DNA of 35,258 bases from Thalassocella blandensis (GCA_945882995.1 CAMCXE010000012.1:1-35258), one strand, 5' to 3'. Positions 6,720-16,103 are shown, counted from the first letter of the stretch. Made by a program: numbers and translations. Notes: generated from the letters alone by a model not told the origin.

Positions 6720-9700
6720 ATGTTTATCTCTCTTGCCGTTACGCGCAGCACCTTGGTATTGGTCCTACTTACCATGTTCATTGGCTCTAATGCCTCTGCT
6801 ATTTCTCCAGACGTTGTGATCAGTCAAGTCTACGGTGGCGGCGGAAATTCGGGGGCACCTTACACCAATGACTACGTTGAGTTATTTAACCGTGGTTCCA
6901 GCGTGGTTAATTTAAATGGCTGGTCTATTCAATACGCCTCAGCTGCAGGCACTAGCTGGACCAATAAAACAAATTTAGGCAATGTGAATTTGGCGCCGGG
7001 TCAATATTATTTAGTGCAAGGGGCGAGTGGAGGTGCAGTGGGTTCTAGTTTGCCAACGGCTGATGTTGTTGGCACCACGAATATGAGCGCAACGGCGGGT
7101 AAGGTTGCTTTATTGAACACCACCACGGTAATAGGTGCCATTACCTGTCCAAATGCGTCAAACGGCGTGGTGGATTTTGTCGGTTTTGGCACCAGTGCAA
7201 ACTGCTCAGAAACGGGCAATACAGCCGCGCCGAACAATACCACTGCGGTTATCCGAGCCACCAGCGGTTGTACCGAAACAGATAACAACGCCAGCGATTT
7301 TGCGGTAGCTGCGCCAACGCCGCGCAATTCGTCAACTGCCCTTCATCCCTGTAATGGCGGCCCAACTATTAGCTTGTCCGTCAGCGCCAACGCAGGGTCG
7401 GAAACTAACCAGACGGTTATCACCGTCACCGCCACCGCATCAACGCCGGTATCCGGCAATCAACAACTGAATCTGACCGTTACAGGGCCTAATGTCACGG
7501 CGGGCGATTACAACCTCAGCAGCCAGACTATTAGCATCCTCAACGGCCAAACTACAGGCACTGTGACTTTGACAATTGTTGATGATGCGTTAGCGGAGGG
7601 CACAGAAACCGCCGTGCTCACCCTAAGCAATCCTCCCGCAGGTTATACCTTAGGTACCGCCACACAGAACATTACTATTACCGATAACGATGTTGCTTCC
7701 ACCGCGATTTACCAGATCCAGGGCTCCGGCGCGAGCAGCCCGCTGGTCGGCCAAACTCTGGTGACAGGTGGTGTTGTGTCCAAGCTCAGCAATAACGGCT
7801 TTTATATCCAGGACGCCGTGGGCGATGGTAATCCAGCCACCTCAGACGGTATTTTTGTGTTTACCAGCACGGCCCCCACGGTGGTTGTGGGGCAGTTAAT
7901 TCAACTTGGCGGCACAGTCTTGGAATTTAATACGGGCGCGGCCTCCAATACAGATACCCTGGCACATACGGTGACCGAGCTGACATCTCCCACTGGCATT
8001 TCGGTCGTTTCCTCTGGCAATAGCATCACGCCAGTTGTGGTAACACTGCCGGAAGCCGTGAACGATGATTTGGAGCGCTACGAGGGCATGTTGGTTACAT
8101 TAAATGGCCCGCTGACCGCTTCGCAAAACTACTTCCTTGGCCGCTACGGTCAAGTGACACTGTCTGTGGGAGGACGCATGGAAACTCCCACCAACAAATT
8201 CCGACCCAACAGCGCGCAAGCTCTGGCGCTGGCCGACGAAAATGCCCGCCGCCGGATTATTTTGGACGACGGGACTTCCGTGCAAAATCCCGACCCCACA
8301 CCCTACATAGGTTTGGATAACACCTTGCGCGCAGGGGATACAGTGGCATCTATTACCGGTGTTATTGATTACGGTTTGGCAACTAGCGGCAACACCAGTT
8401 TTGGCGATTATAAAATTCACCCCGCCCAAGCCCTTAGCTTTACCCGCACCAATCCGCGCTCCTCGGTCCCGGATGTAGTAGGTGGCAATATCAAAGTGGC
8501 GAGCTTTAATGTGCTGAATTTTTTCACCACTTTTACCAATGGTGATACGGCCTCAGGTCAAAGTGGGCAGGGTTGTTCGCTGGGTGGCGCAGTCTCAGCG
8601 GCCAACTGTCGCGGCGCTGATAGCCACGCTGAATTTACCCGTCAACGCGATAAAATTGTTGCGGCCATTAGCATCCTCAACGCCGACATTGTAGGCCTGA
8701 TGGAAATTCAAAATAACGGCAACACGGCCGTGCAAAATCTTGTGGATGCACTGAATGCCGTCATGGGCGCAGGCACTTACACGGCCTTAGCATTGCCGAG
8801 CCAAGGAACGGGCACGGATGCCATTCGCGTTGCCATGATTTACAAATCGGCATCGGTCACTTTGATTGGCAACTCAATGAGCGATACAGACGCCATTAAT
8901 AGCCGTCCGCCACTGTTACAAAAATTTGCCGCGCCTAACGGCCAGCAATTTACCCTAGTGGTTAACCACTTTAAATCCAAAGGCAGTTGCCCCAACGCGG
9001 GAACAGATCCTACCAATGAAGATTCGGCGGACGGCCAAGGCTGTTGGAATGGCCGCCGCGTACTTCAAGCGCAACGTTTGCGTACTTGGTTGGCGGCGAA
9101 CGGCAGTGCGGACTCCTTAATCATCGGTGATTTAAACGCCTACGCTCAAGAAGACCCTATTTTCGACCTGACCAGCAATGGTTATAAAGATCAAGTAGCG
9201 GCATTTAACAGCTTCGGCTATTCCTACGTGTTTGACGGCGGGGCAGGGCGTTTGGATCACGCGATCAGCAGTGCTTCAATGGGGCCCAAAGTGGCTAGTG
9301 TTAAACATTGGCACATCAACGCGGATGAGCCCTCCATTGTTGATTACAATCTGGAATTCAAGAAACCCGCTTGTTCCATTTGTGGGCCTGACTATTACGC
9401 TGCAAACGCTTTCCGCGCTTCCGACCATGATCCGGTAATAATTGGTTTAAGCCTGAACGATCTAGATGGTGACGGTTTAACTGACGCTCAAGAAGCCACG
9501 CTGGGCACGAATCTTTATGACCTAGATTCTGACGATGACGGTATCCCTGACGGCGTTGAAGATGCCAACCACAATGGCGTTACAGATGCCGGTGAAACCA
9601 ATCCAGCCAACGCCGATACCGATGGCGATGGGATGCAAGACGGCACTGAACTGGGTTACGCCACGAGCGTTGCCGATCCCGATGGCGTAGGCCCAATGCT

Positions 9701-9998
9701 GGGAACCAATCTGTCGATTTTTATCCCAGACGCCGACTCCAGCACCAAAACCCTTCCCACTATCGCCGATACCGATGGTGATGGTGCTAGCGATGGCGTG
9801 GAAGATCCCAATCATAACGGTATGGTGGATTTGGGTGAATACGATCCATTGAGTGACGCGTCTACCCCCAGCGGTGGCGGCGGCGAAAGTGGCTCGCCTC
9901 AGCAAATACCGGCAATGCCTGCTTGGGCTATGACATTGTTCGCCGGTCTGCTGCTGTTGTGGCAGCGCACACTTGTGCGACGCGGAAACTCAGTTTAG
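6720..9998 (+). CDS. ExeM/NucH-type extracellular nuclease with CTERM sorting tail
   Basis: A 1092-residue secreted multidomain protein. Residues 1-27 are a signal peptide (cleavage after SNASA). Then come a lamin-tail domain (28-150, SQVYGGGG, DYVELFNRG), a Calx-beta domain (215-324, ending ITDNDV) and an OB-like nucleic-acid-binding region (328-580). An endonuclease/exonuclease/phosphatase domain (590-905) has ASFNVLNF, LMEIQNN, VVNHFKSKG, GDLNAYAQEDP and SDHDPV. Acidic Ca-binding thrombospondin type 3-like repeats (913-1055, DLDGDGLTD, DSDDDGIPD, DTDGDG) follow. The last 30 residues (IPAMPAWAM, hydrophobic core, WQRTLVRRG) look like a variant IPTL-CTERM signal, fitting XrtH encoded just upstream. 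ATG 6720 has AGGAA before it; the longer open frame runs through repeats. Likely role: degrading extracellular DNA, by family knowledge. Confidence 0.9.
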   Translation: MFISLAVTRSTLVLVLLTMFIGSNASAISPDVVISQVYGGGGNSGAPYTNDYVELFNRGSSVVNLNGWSIQYASAAGTSWTNKTNLGNVNLAPGQYYLVQGASGGAVGSSLPTADVVGTTNMSATAGKVALLNTTTVIGAITCPNASNGVVDFVGFGTSANCSETGNTAAPNNTTAVIRATSGCTETDNNASDFAVAAPTPRNSSTALHPCNGGPTISLSVSANAGSETNQTVITVTATASTPVSGNQQLNLTVTGPNVTAGDYNLSSQTISILNGQTTGTVTLTIVDDALAEGTETAVLTLSNPPAGYTLGTATQNITITDNDVASTAIYQIQGSGASSPLVGQTLVTGGVVSKLSNNGFYIQDAVGDGNPATSDGIFVFTSTAPTVVVGQLIQLGGTVLEFNTGAASNTDTLAHTVTELTSPTGISVVSSGNSITPVVVTLPEAVNDDLERYEGMLVTLNGPLTASQNYFLGRYGQVTLSVGGRMETPTNKFRPNSAQALALADENARRRIILDDGTSVQNPDPTPYIGLDNTLRAGDTVASITGVIDYGLATSGNTSFGDYKIHPAQALSFTRTNPRSSVPDVVGGNIKVASFNVLNFFTTFTNGDTASGQSGQGCSLGGAVSAANCRGADSHAEFTRQRDKIVAAISILNADIVGLMEIQNNGNTAVQNLVDALNAVMGAGTYTALALPSQGTGTDAIRVAMIYKSASVTLIGNSMSDTDAINSRPPLLQKFAAPNGQQFTLVVNHFKSKGSCPNAGTDPTNEDSADGQGCWNGRRVLQAQRLRTWLAANGSADSLIIGDLNAYAQEDPIFDLTSNGYKDQVAAFNSFGYSYVFDGGAGRLDHAISSASMGPKVASVKHWHINADEPSIVDYNLEFKKPACSICGPDYYAANAFRASDHDPVIIGLSLNDLDGDGLTDAQEATLGTNLYDLDSDDDGIPDGVEDANHNGVTDAGETNPANADTDGDGMQDGTELGYATSVADPDGVGPMLGTNLSIFIPDADSSTKTLPTIADTDGDGASDGVEDPNHNGMVDLGEYDPLSDASTPSGGGGESGSPQQIPAMPAWAMTLFAGLLLLWQRTLVRRGNSV

Positions 9999-10387
9999 CC
10001 AATGATTGAAATGATTCAAAAAGTAGCGGCGCATTTAACAACATGAAAGGCTCAATAAGTACTGAGCCCAAACAATCAAGAGCGGCCAATGTGGTTTAGC
10101 ATTTGATTTTTTACGGTCCTTATATTTTCGCAGGAGTCACATTTATGGTGCACAGCCAATGGCTTGCACCGTTAATAAATTGTAGGTCAATGAATTGCTT
10201 TTGCTGCGCAGGCCTATGGACTGCGCAGTTTGAAAGTTCAGCTGGGACTTTTAGTCTAAAAAGCAGCTGTAAGCTTGGTCATTATTCCATCGCAAATTGT
10301 TAACTTAAATTTAATTTTTTGGAAATATTTTAGCCGTACCCTCCCAAAGCGTGTTTTTGCCCTTCAACCTGACTTATGGAGATACTC
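9999..10387. other. Intergenic spacer with small hairpin
   Basis: No gene is seen. GGCTCA (10049-10054) and TGAGCC (10063-10068) form a 6-bp hairpin without a T run, 50 bp after the nuclease stop. An AT-rich stretch near 10290-10335 may hold the promoter of the next gene, but no clear boxes are seen. Confidence 0.35.
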
Positions 10388-11167
10388 ATGGTACGTAAAA
10401 TTTTTGCGGTTAGCCTATTAGCTTTGGGCGTTAACCAAGCCAACGCGGCGCTTGTAGGCGGCGACATTATGTTCACTTCGTTCAACGCCGACGAAGACGG
10501 ATTTTCTTTAGTGACCTTTGTCAATCTCGGTGCTAATTCCACGATTTATTTTACGGACAACGAGTGGAATGGGTCTGCCATTGGCTCCGGCGGTGCTTTT
10601 AACACTGGAGAAAGTTATTCTCAGTGGAACACCGGCGGTGGTCAGATTGATGCCGGCACTGTGGTGCGTTTTAATAATGTGGATAGTGCTACATTGTTGG
10701 GCGCTTCTAAAGGTACATTTGGTCGCGTAACTGTATCCGGCAGCAGCAACTGGGGTATTTCCAACGCTAACGAGACGCTTTATGCGTACCTGGGTTCATC
10801 AGCGACTGCGCCATCCACATTTTTAAGTGCCATCACTAATGGCAATTTTGCGGTCGACGGGCCCATAGTTAACACCGGCTTGGTTCAAGGTATTACCGCG
10901 GTGGACCTAAATGGTAATTTAACTACATCGCCGGATTATGGTGTCTATCAGGGTCCCCGAACCGGGTTAAGCAATTTTGCGGATTACAAGGTATTAGTCG
11001 CAAACGAGGCAAATTGGACGGTTGATGCTATGAACGGGACTTACGCTGCCACAGTGCCAAGCACAACCGCCTTTACCGCTGTAAACAATGTGCCAGTGCC
11101 TGCTTCGGCTTGGTTGCTGGGTTCGGCGTTGGTGGGTATTGCTGGATTGCGTCGTCGCAAGGTGTAG
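10388..11167 (+). CDS. PEP-CTERM-type exported protein
   Basis: A 259-residue exported protein. The signal peptide MVRKIFAVSLLALGVNQANA is cleaved before ALVGG. The body (DIMFTSFNADEDGFSLVTFVNL, IYFTDNEWNG) resembles lamin-tail-like domains of other gammaproteobacterial PEP-CTERM proteins. The C-terminus (235-259) has the three-part sorting layout: VPVPASAW, a hydrophobic helix LLGSALVGIAGL, and a RRRK stop. ATG 10388 is preferred over ATG 10376 because GGAG at 10378-10381 is correctly spaced for it. This tail class is normally processed by XrtA, which is not in the window; whether XrtH can use it is unknown. Function is unknown. Confidence 0.85.
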   Translation: MVRKIFAVSLLALGVNQANAALVGGDIMFTSFNADEDGFSLVTFVNLGANSTIYFTDNEWNGSAIGSGGAFNTGESYSQWNTGGGQIDAGTVVRFNNVDSATLLGASKGTFGRVTVSGSSNWGISNANETLYAYLGSSATAPSTFLSAITNGNFAVDGPIVNTGLVQGITAVDLNGNLTTSPDYGVYQGPRTGLSNFADYKVLVANEANWTVDAMNGTYAATVPSTTAFTAVNNVPVPASAWLLGSALVGIAGLRRRKV

Positions 11168-11180
11168 GTCGATGGGGTTT

Positions 11181-11226
11181 GTGCCAACATTCCGCTAGCG
11201 CATTAGCGGTTAGTGGGATGTTGCAC
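11181..11226 (+). terminator. Long two-part hairpin after PEP-CTERM gene
   Basis: GTGCCAACATTCC pairs with GGGATGTTGCAC (one bulge, one mismatch) around an inner CCGCTA/TAGCGG stem, starting 13 bp after the stop codon. There is no adjacent T tract. It is a probable transcript-end structure. Confidence 0.5.
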
Positions 11227-11400
11227 GCTCAATCTACTGATAAAACAGTTTTTTGCCACAGCCGCTGGGCGCCAACTAGCGGCCTAATCCTTTGGCGCGT
11301 TTAGTAAACCTAGTGAAGGTGTGCGCGGTGGCTACAGGCAGGCCGGTAGGGCAATTGAGACTATTGGTTTGCCGGCGCAGGGGCGGCCGTGTTAGCAGCC

Positions 11401-11820
11401 CTAGAATTTTTTCAGCGAGCGTAAAAACAAGCCAGTTCCGCCGGCGCATAACACCAATATGACAATCAGATCAAACGCCGTCATGTTTCGCAGGGTGAAC
11501 TGCAGGGAAATAATTACCCCAAAAATAAGTGCAGCAATGGCGCATATAGCCAGTGCCCAACCCAATAGACTGGCCTTGTTATAAAACACCATGGCGATGC
11601 CAAATATAAACGGCACTAACACCATGCCAGAGGTGATTGACCTGGGCGAGCCGAAGGCCGGGAAAGAATAGAGGCTAGTGCCAAAACCAAATGATGAATG
11701 CACGCTAATGGCATTAAGCAGCAGGTAAAACCCCACACCCGCCATAATTAAGCCAAAAAAGAACTGTCCAATTCCACCTTGTGTGCCGCCAGCGCCGCGC
11801 ATGTTTACTCCGCTTTTCAT
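11401..11820 (-). CDS. Small membrane protein of unknown function
   Basis: A 139-residue protein with a Gly-rich N-terminus (MRGAGGTQGGIGQ) and about four hydrophobic segments: FFFGLIMAGVGFYLLLNAI, the region around ITSGMVLVPFIFGIAMVFY, LLGWALAICAIAALIFGVII and FDLIVILVLCAGGTGLFL. It ends RSLKKF. The gene is 20 bp downstream of tatC on the same strand and is probably the last gene of the his-tat transcript. I do not recognise a named family. Position suggests co-expression with Tat, not necessarily participation in it. Confidence 0.8.
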   Translation of the reverse strand: MKSGVNMRGAGGTQGGIGQFFFGLIMAGVGFYLLLNAISVHSSFGFGTSLYSFPAFGSPRSITSGMVLVPFIFGIAMVFYNKASLLGWALAICAIAALIFGVIISLQFTLRNMTAFDLIVILVLCAGGTGLFLRSLKKF

Positions 11821-11840
11821 GGGTTCAATTAATGATGTGG

Positions 11841-12611
11841 CTAGTTTTCAGCTAAGATTTTTTCCGGCTCAGTGGGTTTTACTGCCCATTTGCTGAACAA
11901 AATTCCCACTTCGAATAGCACGCACATGGGAACTGCCAAAAATAACATTGACCAAACATCCGGTGGCGTTATAAACATAGCCACAACAAAACAACCAATA
12001 ATAACGTACGGCCGCTTGGCGATGAGTGTCTCCACTGAGGCCACGCCAGTGGCAGCCAATATCACCGTGGCCACTGGAATTTCAAACGCGGCACCAAAGG
12101 CAAGGGACATTTGAATAATTAGATCCAGTGTTTTGGTTATGTCGGGGTTAACAATCACGTTTTGGGGGTTGATCTTGGCGCAAAAGGCGTAATAGCTCGG
12201 CAGGATGTAAAAATACGCAATTGCTGCTCCAATATAAAATAATACGCAGCTTGATAAAAACAGCGGTACCGCTAGGCGTTTTTCGTGGCGGTATAAAGCC
12301 GGTGAAATAAAAGCCCATATTTGAAAAATGCTAAAAGGCATAGTAATAAAAAGGGAAATGTAAAAGGTAAGCTTAAGCGGCGCTAAAAAGGCGGCCGTGA
12401 TGTCCGTGGCAATGAGGGTGCCTTGGCTGTAAACTTGCAATATGCTGGTCAGCGGGGCGGTGACGATGGCATAGATGTCGTTAGCAAAATACACCATGCA
12501 GGCAAATACGACGAGCACCGCGCTAATGGCCCACAGCAAGCGATTCCTAAGTTCTATGAGGTGTGATACCAAAGGTTGGGAAGCTTGTTCTTCTTCGAAT
12601 TCGTCGGTCAT
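11841..12611 (-). CDS. tatC: Sec-independent translocase subunit TatC
   Basis: Core receptor of the twin-arginine translocase, which exports folded proteins. At 256 residues with six membrane segments (about 24-42, 77-98, 114-136, 162-186, 198-213, 218-236) it matches the family. Conserved features are visible: the cytoplasmic signal-recognition stretch HLIELRNRLL (17-26), SPALYRHEK (103-111), FEIPV with Glu177, ITPPD (214-218) and LAVPMCVLFEVGI. Most proteobacterial TatC proteins have Ser-Gln after the TPPD segment; here it reads VWSM, a mild deviation. It lies 12 bp downstream of tatB. Confidence 0.97.
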   Translation of the reverse strand: MTDEFEEEQASQPLVSHLIELRNRLLWAISAVLVVFACMVYFANDIYAIVTAPLTSILQVYSQGTLIATDITAAFLAPLKLTFYISLFITMPFSIFQIWAFISPALYRHEKRLAVPLFLSSCVLFYIGAAIAYFYILPSYYAFCAKINPQNVIVNPDITKTLDLIIQMSLAFGAAFEIPVATVILAATGVASVETLIAKRPYVIIGCFVVAMFITPPDVWSMLFLAVPMCVLFEVGILFSKWAVKPTEPEKILAEN

Positions 12612-12623
12612 GGGGCTACAAAT

Positions 12624-13109
12624 CTAGTGAGATTCAGGGGATGGCTTGGGTGTGGTGTCTGCCGCTGACGGAGTGTTGTTTGGCCGTTTGCTGTGTTTGT
12701 CGTGCTCGTGGGGGGGATCTACTGCGTCAGAGCCCTCGTCGAGGTGTTGATGCGCATGATCGGCCGGCGGGAGATCGTGAGTAACTTCGGCGGATTGGTC
12801 AATTATGGTGGCGTCACGCAGTTCATTGTTAATGCTGGTTTGGTAATTCAATAAATCCCGTTCCAGTGCAGCCCGGGACTCCTTGAGTTTTTCCAGTGAC
12901 GCCATCACCTGCTCGTTGTGCAGCTGGCGGCGTATTTCGTCGGCACCTATGTGTTTTTCAATTTCCGAGCGGGTTTCGGTTATGGCATGACGCAAGCGAC
13001 CAAACCAAAGGGCACCGGTACGAATGGCGCCGGGCAACCGTTCGGGGCCTATTACCAATAGTGCCACTACGCCAACCACTAATAATTCGAAAAAACTGAC
13101 ATCAAACAT
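12624..13109 (-). CDS. tatB: Tat translocase subunit TatB
   Basis: TatB forms the substrate-binding complex with TatC. The 161-residue protein has one N-terminal membrane helix (about 5-20, with Glu8), the GPERLP hinge (21-26) and an amphipathic helix to about residue 65. A coiled-coil-like stretch ([20 protein letters not shown]) and a long His-, Asp- and Pro-rich disordered tail follow ([20 protein letters not shown]). The His-rich tail is longer than in many TatB proteins. It lies 5 bp after tatA, with tatC following, so it is co-transcribed. Confidence 0.96.
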   Translation of the reverse strand: MFDVSFFELLVVGVVALLVIGPERLPGAIRTGALWFGRLRHAITETRSEIEKHIGADEIRRQLHNEQVMASLEKLKESRAALERDLLNYQTSINNELRDATIIDQSAEVTHDLPPADHAHQHLDEGSDAVDPPHEHDKHSKRPNNTPSAADTTPKPSPESH

Positions 13110-13114
13110 GAGGC

Positions 13115-13366
13115 TTAAGACTTGTGTTCAGGTTTGATGGTCTCGCCGTGTTTTTCGTCGGTATGGGCTGTGTTTGGTTGAGGGCTCTCCGCGACTACGC
13201 GTTTAGCTTCTTCTTCTGCGCCCTCTTTTTTATTGTCGGCCATGGCATCTTTAAAGCCCTTTAATGCGCCGCCTAGGTCGCCGCCTAAGCTTTTGAGTTT
13301 TTTTGTGCCGAAAACTAGAAGCACAATGACCAAAAGTACAATCAGGTGCTGAATGCTTAAACCCAT
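13115..13366 (-). CDS. tatA: Tat translocase subunit TatA
   Basis: The pore-forming, oligomerising Tat subunit. The 83-residue length is typical. It has one short membrane helix (5-19), the FGTKKL hinge (19-24) and the amphipathic helix [19 protein letters not shown], then a charged tail. It lies 36 bp after hisE and 5 bp before tatB on the minus strand. The hisI-hisE-tatABC order is typical of gammaproteobacteria related to Pseudomonas. Confidence 0.97.
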   Translation of the reverse strand: MGLSIQHLIVLLVIVLLVFGTKKLKSLGGDLGGALKGFKDAMADNKKEGAEEEAKRVVAESPQPNTAHTDEKHGETIKPEHKS

Positions 13367-13402
13367 AACAACCTCGCAAATATTGATTAAGTAACAAATA
13401 GT

Positions 13403-13735
13403 TTATTTTTGCCTGGAATTTTTTTCTGCAATGCCTGATAAGTCGAACCGCCGCGCTAATTCAGTGAGTATGTCTTCCGCAGTTAAATTCAAGTGGGAGA
13501 GCATCACTAAACTGTGAAACCAGAGGTCGGCAGTTTCGTATATCAGGTCTTTGGTGTCACCACTGATGGCGGCGTCTTTGGCCGCTAGCAGTGTTTCGGT
13601 GCATTCTTCGCCCAGCTTTTCCAAAATTTTGTTGAGGCCCTTATGGTGTAACGAGGCGACGTATGAAGATTCAGGATCGGCAGCGTGTTTGCGCTCGGCA
13701 AGCACGGTGGTTAACTGGGTTAATACGTCGCTCAT
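13403..13735 (-). CDS. hisE: Phosphoribosyl-ATP diphosphatase
   Basis: Histidine biosynthesis: hydrolyses PR-ATP to PR-AMP and diphosphate in the cytoplasm. The 110-residue protein is a MazG-like all-alpha hydrolase with the metal-binding motifs GEECTE (42-47) and ETADLWFH (67-74, the ExxD element). It follows hisI on the same strand with a 4-bp ATGA overlap, so translation is coupled. In this lineage the two activities are separate proteins rather than the fused HisIE of enterobacteria. Confidence 0.97.
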   Translation of the reverse strand: MSDVLTQLTTVLAERKHAADPESSYVASLHHKGLNKILEKLGEECTETLLAAKDAAISGDTKDLIYETADLWFHSLVMLSHLNLTAEDILTELARRFDLSGIAEKNSRQK

Positions 13736-14118
13736 GGGTACATCTCACTTGGGTCGCGTAGTACTGGGTCCACAGTTTCCCAGTGTTCACCGTTTAACAC
13801 GCGATAAAAACAGGACTCCCGTCCAGTATGACAGGCAATACCACCCGCTTGTTCAACGCTGAGTATCATAACATCCGCATCGCAATCTAATCTGATCTGG
13901 TGCACAGTTTGCTGATGGCCTGAGGTTTCCCCTTTGTGCCAGAGTTTACCCCGTGAGCGCGACCAATAGACGGCTTTACCGGTGGCCACAGTGAGCGCCA
14001 GCGCCTCGCGGTTCATCCAAGCCATCATGAGCAGGCGACCGCTGGTGTCATCTTGGGCAATCACCGGTACAAGCCCATCGGGCGTCCAGCGTATTTCGTC
14101 GAGATAGTTGCTGCTCAT
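13732..14118 (-). CDS. hisI: Phosphoribosyl-AMP cyclohydrolase
   Basis: Histidine biosynthesis: opens the adenine ring of PR-AMP, the step after HisE. The 128-residue length is normal for stand-alone HisI. Visible are AWMNREAL (33-40), WHKGETSG (60-67), the Mg-binding DCDAD (78-82) and zinc-binding cysteines Cys79, Cys96 and Cys103 ([10 protein letters not shown]). It is the first gene of the hisI-hisE-tatABC transcript; the stop overlaps the hisE start. Confidence 0.97.
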   Translation of the reverse strand: MSSNYLDEIRWTPDGLVPVIAQDDTSGRLLMMAWMNREALALTVATGKAVYWSRSRGKLWHKGETSGHQQTVHQIRLDCDADVMILSVEQAGGIACHTGRESCFYRVLNGEHWETVDPVLRDPSEMYP

Positions 14119-14213
14119 GGGGCGGTCCGCTGCAAAAAGCGGTTAGTCTAGCCTATGCCGTTTTGCTAAGGCTATGGGCTGCGCATGTTCGCCACTTCTA
14201 AGGGGGGGGCAGA

Positions 14214-15710
14214 TTAGACGCGAAATTGATCCATTTGCTGTTTCAGTTCCGTGCTTTCATTTTTGAGTTGAGCGGCATTTTCGCTAACGACGCCCGCATT
14301 TTGGGCCACAGACTCGGATAATGAGTGAATGGCCGTAATGTTTTTGCTGACTTCGTTGGCCACGTTGCTCTGTTCATTCGCGGCCTTGGCAATGTGGTGG
14401 TTCATGCTATTAATGGTGTCAATGCTGGTGCGAATACGTTCGAGGGATTCACCGACCTTGGTGGAGGTGTCAATGGTTTCTTGTACCGATGACATGCTGG
14501 TATTCATGGATAGATGGGCTTCGTCGGCGGCTCTTTGTAGCTGAATAATAATCGACTCAATTTCTTGGGTGGAGGTTTGGGTTTTTTGCGCCAGCGAGCG
14601 CACCTCGTCCGCAACCACGGCGAAACCTCGACCCTGTTCACCGGCGCGTGCGGCTTCAATGGCGGCGTTAAGTGCCAGTAAGTTGGTCTGTTCCGCAATA
14701 GAGCGAATGACACCCATGACCGAGCCGATGTTTTCCGAATTTTCTTTGAGTACGGAAATTTTACGAGCGGTGGCTTGAATTTGGTCCGTAAGACGCCGGC
14801 CGGTGTCGCGGGAGGATTTAACGATTTGCGACCCTTGTTCGGCAAAACGCGCCGTTTCTTTGGTGTGGTCGGCGGTGGCCCCGGCGTGACGCGCGACTTC
14901 GGTGGCCGAGTGGCTAAGTTGCTGAAAGGCGGCGGCCACCAATTCGATTTCTTTGAGCTGTTGTTTGGTGGAGTGCACCGTGTTTTCGGTAGCGTCCGCC
15001 ATCACCCGCACATTGCGATTGACGTTCTGGGTAACCTGCGTGACGTTTTTGATGATGGTGCCGATTTGCTCCATCACGCGGTTAAAATTATTGGCTAGCA
15101 CCGCTACCTCGTCACCGCTGTGAGTGGGCAAACGGCGCGTTAAATCGCCGCCTCCCGCTGCGATGGCCGCTAACGAGCGGCTAATTTCCGACACCGGGGA
15201 AATAATTAAGCGGCGCGACAATACAAATACCGTGGCAAGGCTGGAGATTAATAGCATGACCACGACTACGGCGCTCATGCGTAATTGATTTTGTAAAATT
15301 TTAGCCATTTGGTGCGTGGAAAATACGATATTAAAACGCCCAATGAGTTCTTTTTCACGGATCAATTCGACACCGCTAATAGCCTGTTTAGTGGCCGTGT
15401 CGCTTGGGTCGGGTTTAGCGGCGGAGGCTAGCTCCTTGCCTTTATGGTCGAATATTTTAATTTCGGTAATTAAATCGGTATTGACGAGTGATTTGCTGAT
15501 CGCATCCACTTGCGCGAAATCATAGGCAAATACTGCCTCCAGCAGCGACGATTTAATTAATTCCATTTGTGATCGCGTGGCGGCAGTAAAACTGGCCTTT
15601 TGCTGGGCCTCAATAATTTTATAGGTCACCATCAGCACCACCATGGCTACCGCGGTCATGGTAATGGTGAGCGCAATCATCAGTTTAGTGCTAAAAGAGC
15701 GGTGCATCAT
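14214..15710 (-). CDS. Methyl-accepting chemotaxis protein
   Basis: A 498-residue transmembrane chemoreceptor. The first membrane helix spans about 9-31, a periplasmic sensing region 32-143 (probably a single-Cache-like fold: [32 protein letters not shown]), and the second helix about 145-166. A HAMP domain (167-220, [25 protein letters not shown]) leads into the signalling coiled coil. The hairpin tip around 335-372 has the invariant [20 protein letters not shown], then [15 protein letters not shown]. The protein ends QFRV with no CheR/CheB tethering pentapeptide. Its Shine-Dalgarno sequence is weak, and its ATG overlaps by 4 bp the end of a possible 53-codon ORF, so coupling may drive translation. 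The ligand cannot be predicted. Confidence 0.95.
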   Translation of the reverse strand: MMHRSFSTKLMIALTITMTAVAMVVLMVTYKIIEAQQKASFTAATRSQMELIKSSLLEAVFAYDFAQVDAISKSLVNTDLITEIKIFDHKGKELASAAKPDPSDTATKQAISGVELIREKELIGRFNIVFSTHQMAKILQNQLRMSAVVVVMLLISSLATVFVLSRRLIISPVSEISRSLAAIAAGGGDLTRRLPTHSGDEVAVLANNFNRVMEQIGTIIKNVTQVTQNVNRNVRVMADATENTVHSTKQQLKEIELVAAAFQQLSHSATEVARHAGATADHTKETARFAEQGSQIVKSSRDTGRRLTDQIQATARKISVLKENSENIGSVMGVIRSIAEQTNLLALNAAIEAARAGEQGRGFAVVADEVRSLAQKTQTSTQEIESIIIQLQRAADEAHLSMNTSMSSVQETIDTSTKVGESLERIRTSIDTINSMNHHIAKAANEQSNVANEVSKNITAIHSLSESVAQNAGVVSENAAQLKNESTELKQQMDQFRV

Positions 15711-15868
15711 GGTTGTGTGATCCGGCAGGCTGTATAGGGTGCTGCAAAGGTTTTGTTCGCGAGTGTTCGGGGTGTTGATTGGTATGCTGGGCGCCCGACA
15801 GCTGAGTTAACCCCGCTGCAGGGTGGCGACACATCGTCGGTGATAGCAGTGGAAAAATGGAGAGCCAT
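15707..15868 (-). CDS. Possible small ORF coupled to the chemoreceptor
   Basis: A 53-residue ORF ([19 protein letters not shown] to ACRITQP) starting at 15868. AAGGAT is about 7 bases before the ATG, and the stop overlaps the MCP start as ATGA. It has two Cys, no signal peptide and no clear membrane helix. The spacing and overlap argue for a real leader gene; composition and lack of a recognised family argue against. It could equally be a chance ORF in the MCP leader. Confidence 0.35.
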   Translation of the reverse strand: MALHFSTAITDDVSPPCSGVNSAVGRPAYQSTPRTLANKTFAAPYTACRITQP

Positions 15869-15905
15869 AGGGGGTTATCCTTAATTAGCGCGGTAGCGAA
15901 CCGGT

Positions 15906-16103
15906 TCAGGCAATGCGTGATTTGCCTTGATTCCCTTCAAAGAGATACCGGTTAAATTTCTGCTCCTGGCTAAGAAACGCAAGCTGGGCAGCCGCTGTGG
16001 CAACGGCCGGACCGGCTGTCCAGTTGTGCGGTGCGGTGCAAAGGGCTATGGCCACTGCAAACGCAGCGACTGGGTTGTTCATACCTCGTGTTGATAGTTC
16101 CAT
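15906..16103 (-). CDS. Possible small ORF, unknown
   Basis: A 65-codon ORF 37 bp upstream of the small ORF at 15868 on the same strand. Met8 begins an Ala-rich hydrophobic stretch (NNPVAAFAVAIALCTAPHNW), and the end is polar (FNRYLFEGNQGKSRIA). No good ribosome-binding site precedes ATG 16103; a GAGG lies too close to Met8. The reading frame is plausible but not convincing. The spacer 16104-16397 beyond it shows no gene. Confidence 0.25.
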   Translation of the reverse strand: MELSTRGMNNPVAAFAVAIALCTAPHNWTAGPAVATAAAQLAFLSQEQKFNRYLFEGNQGKSRIA

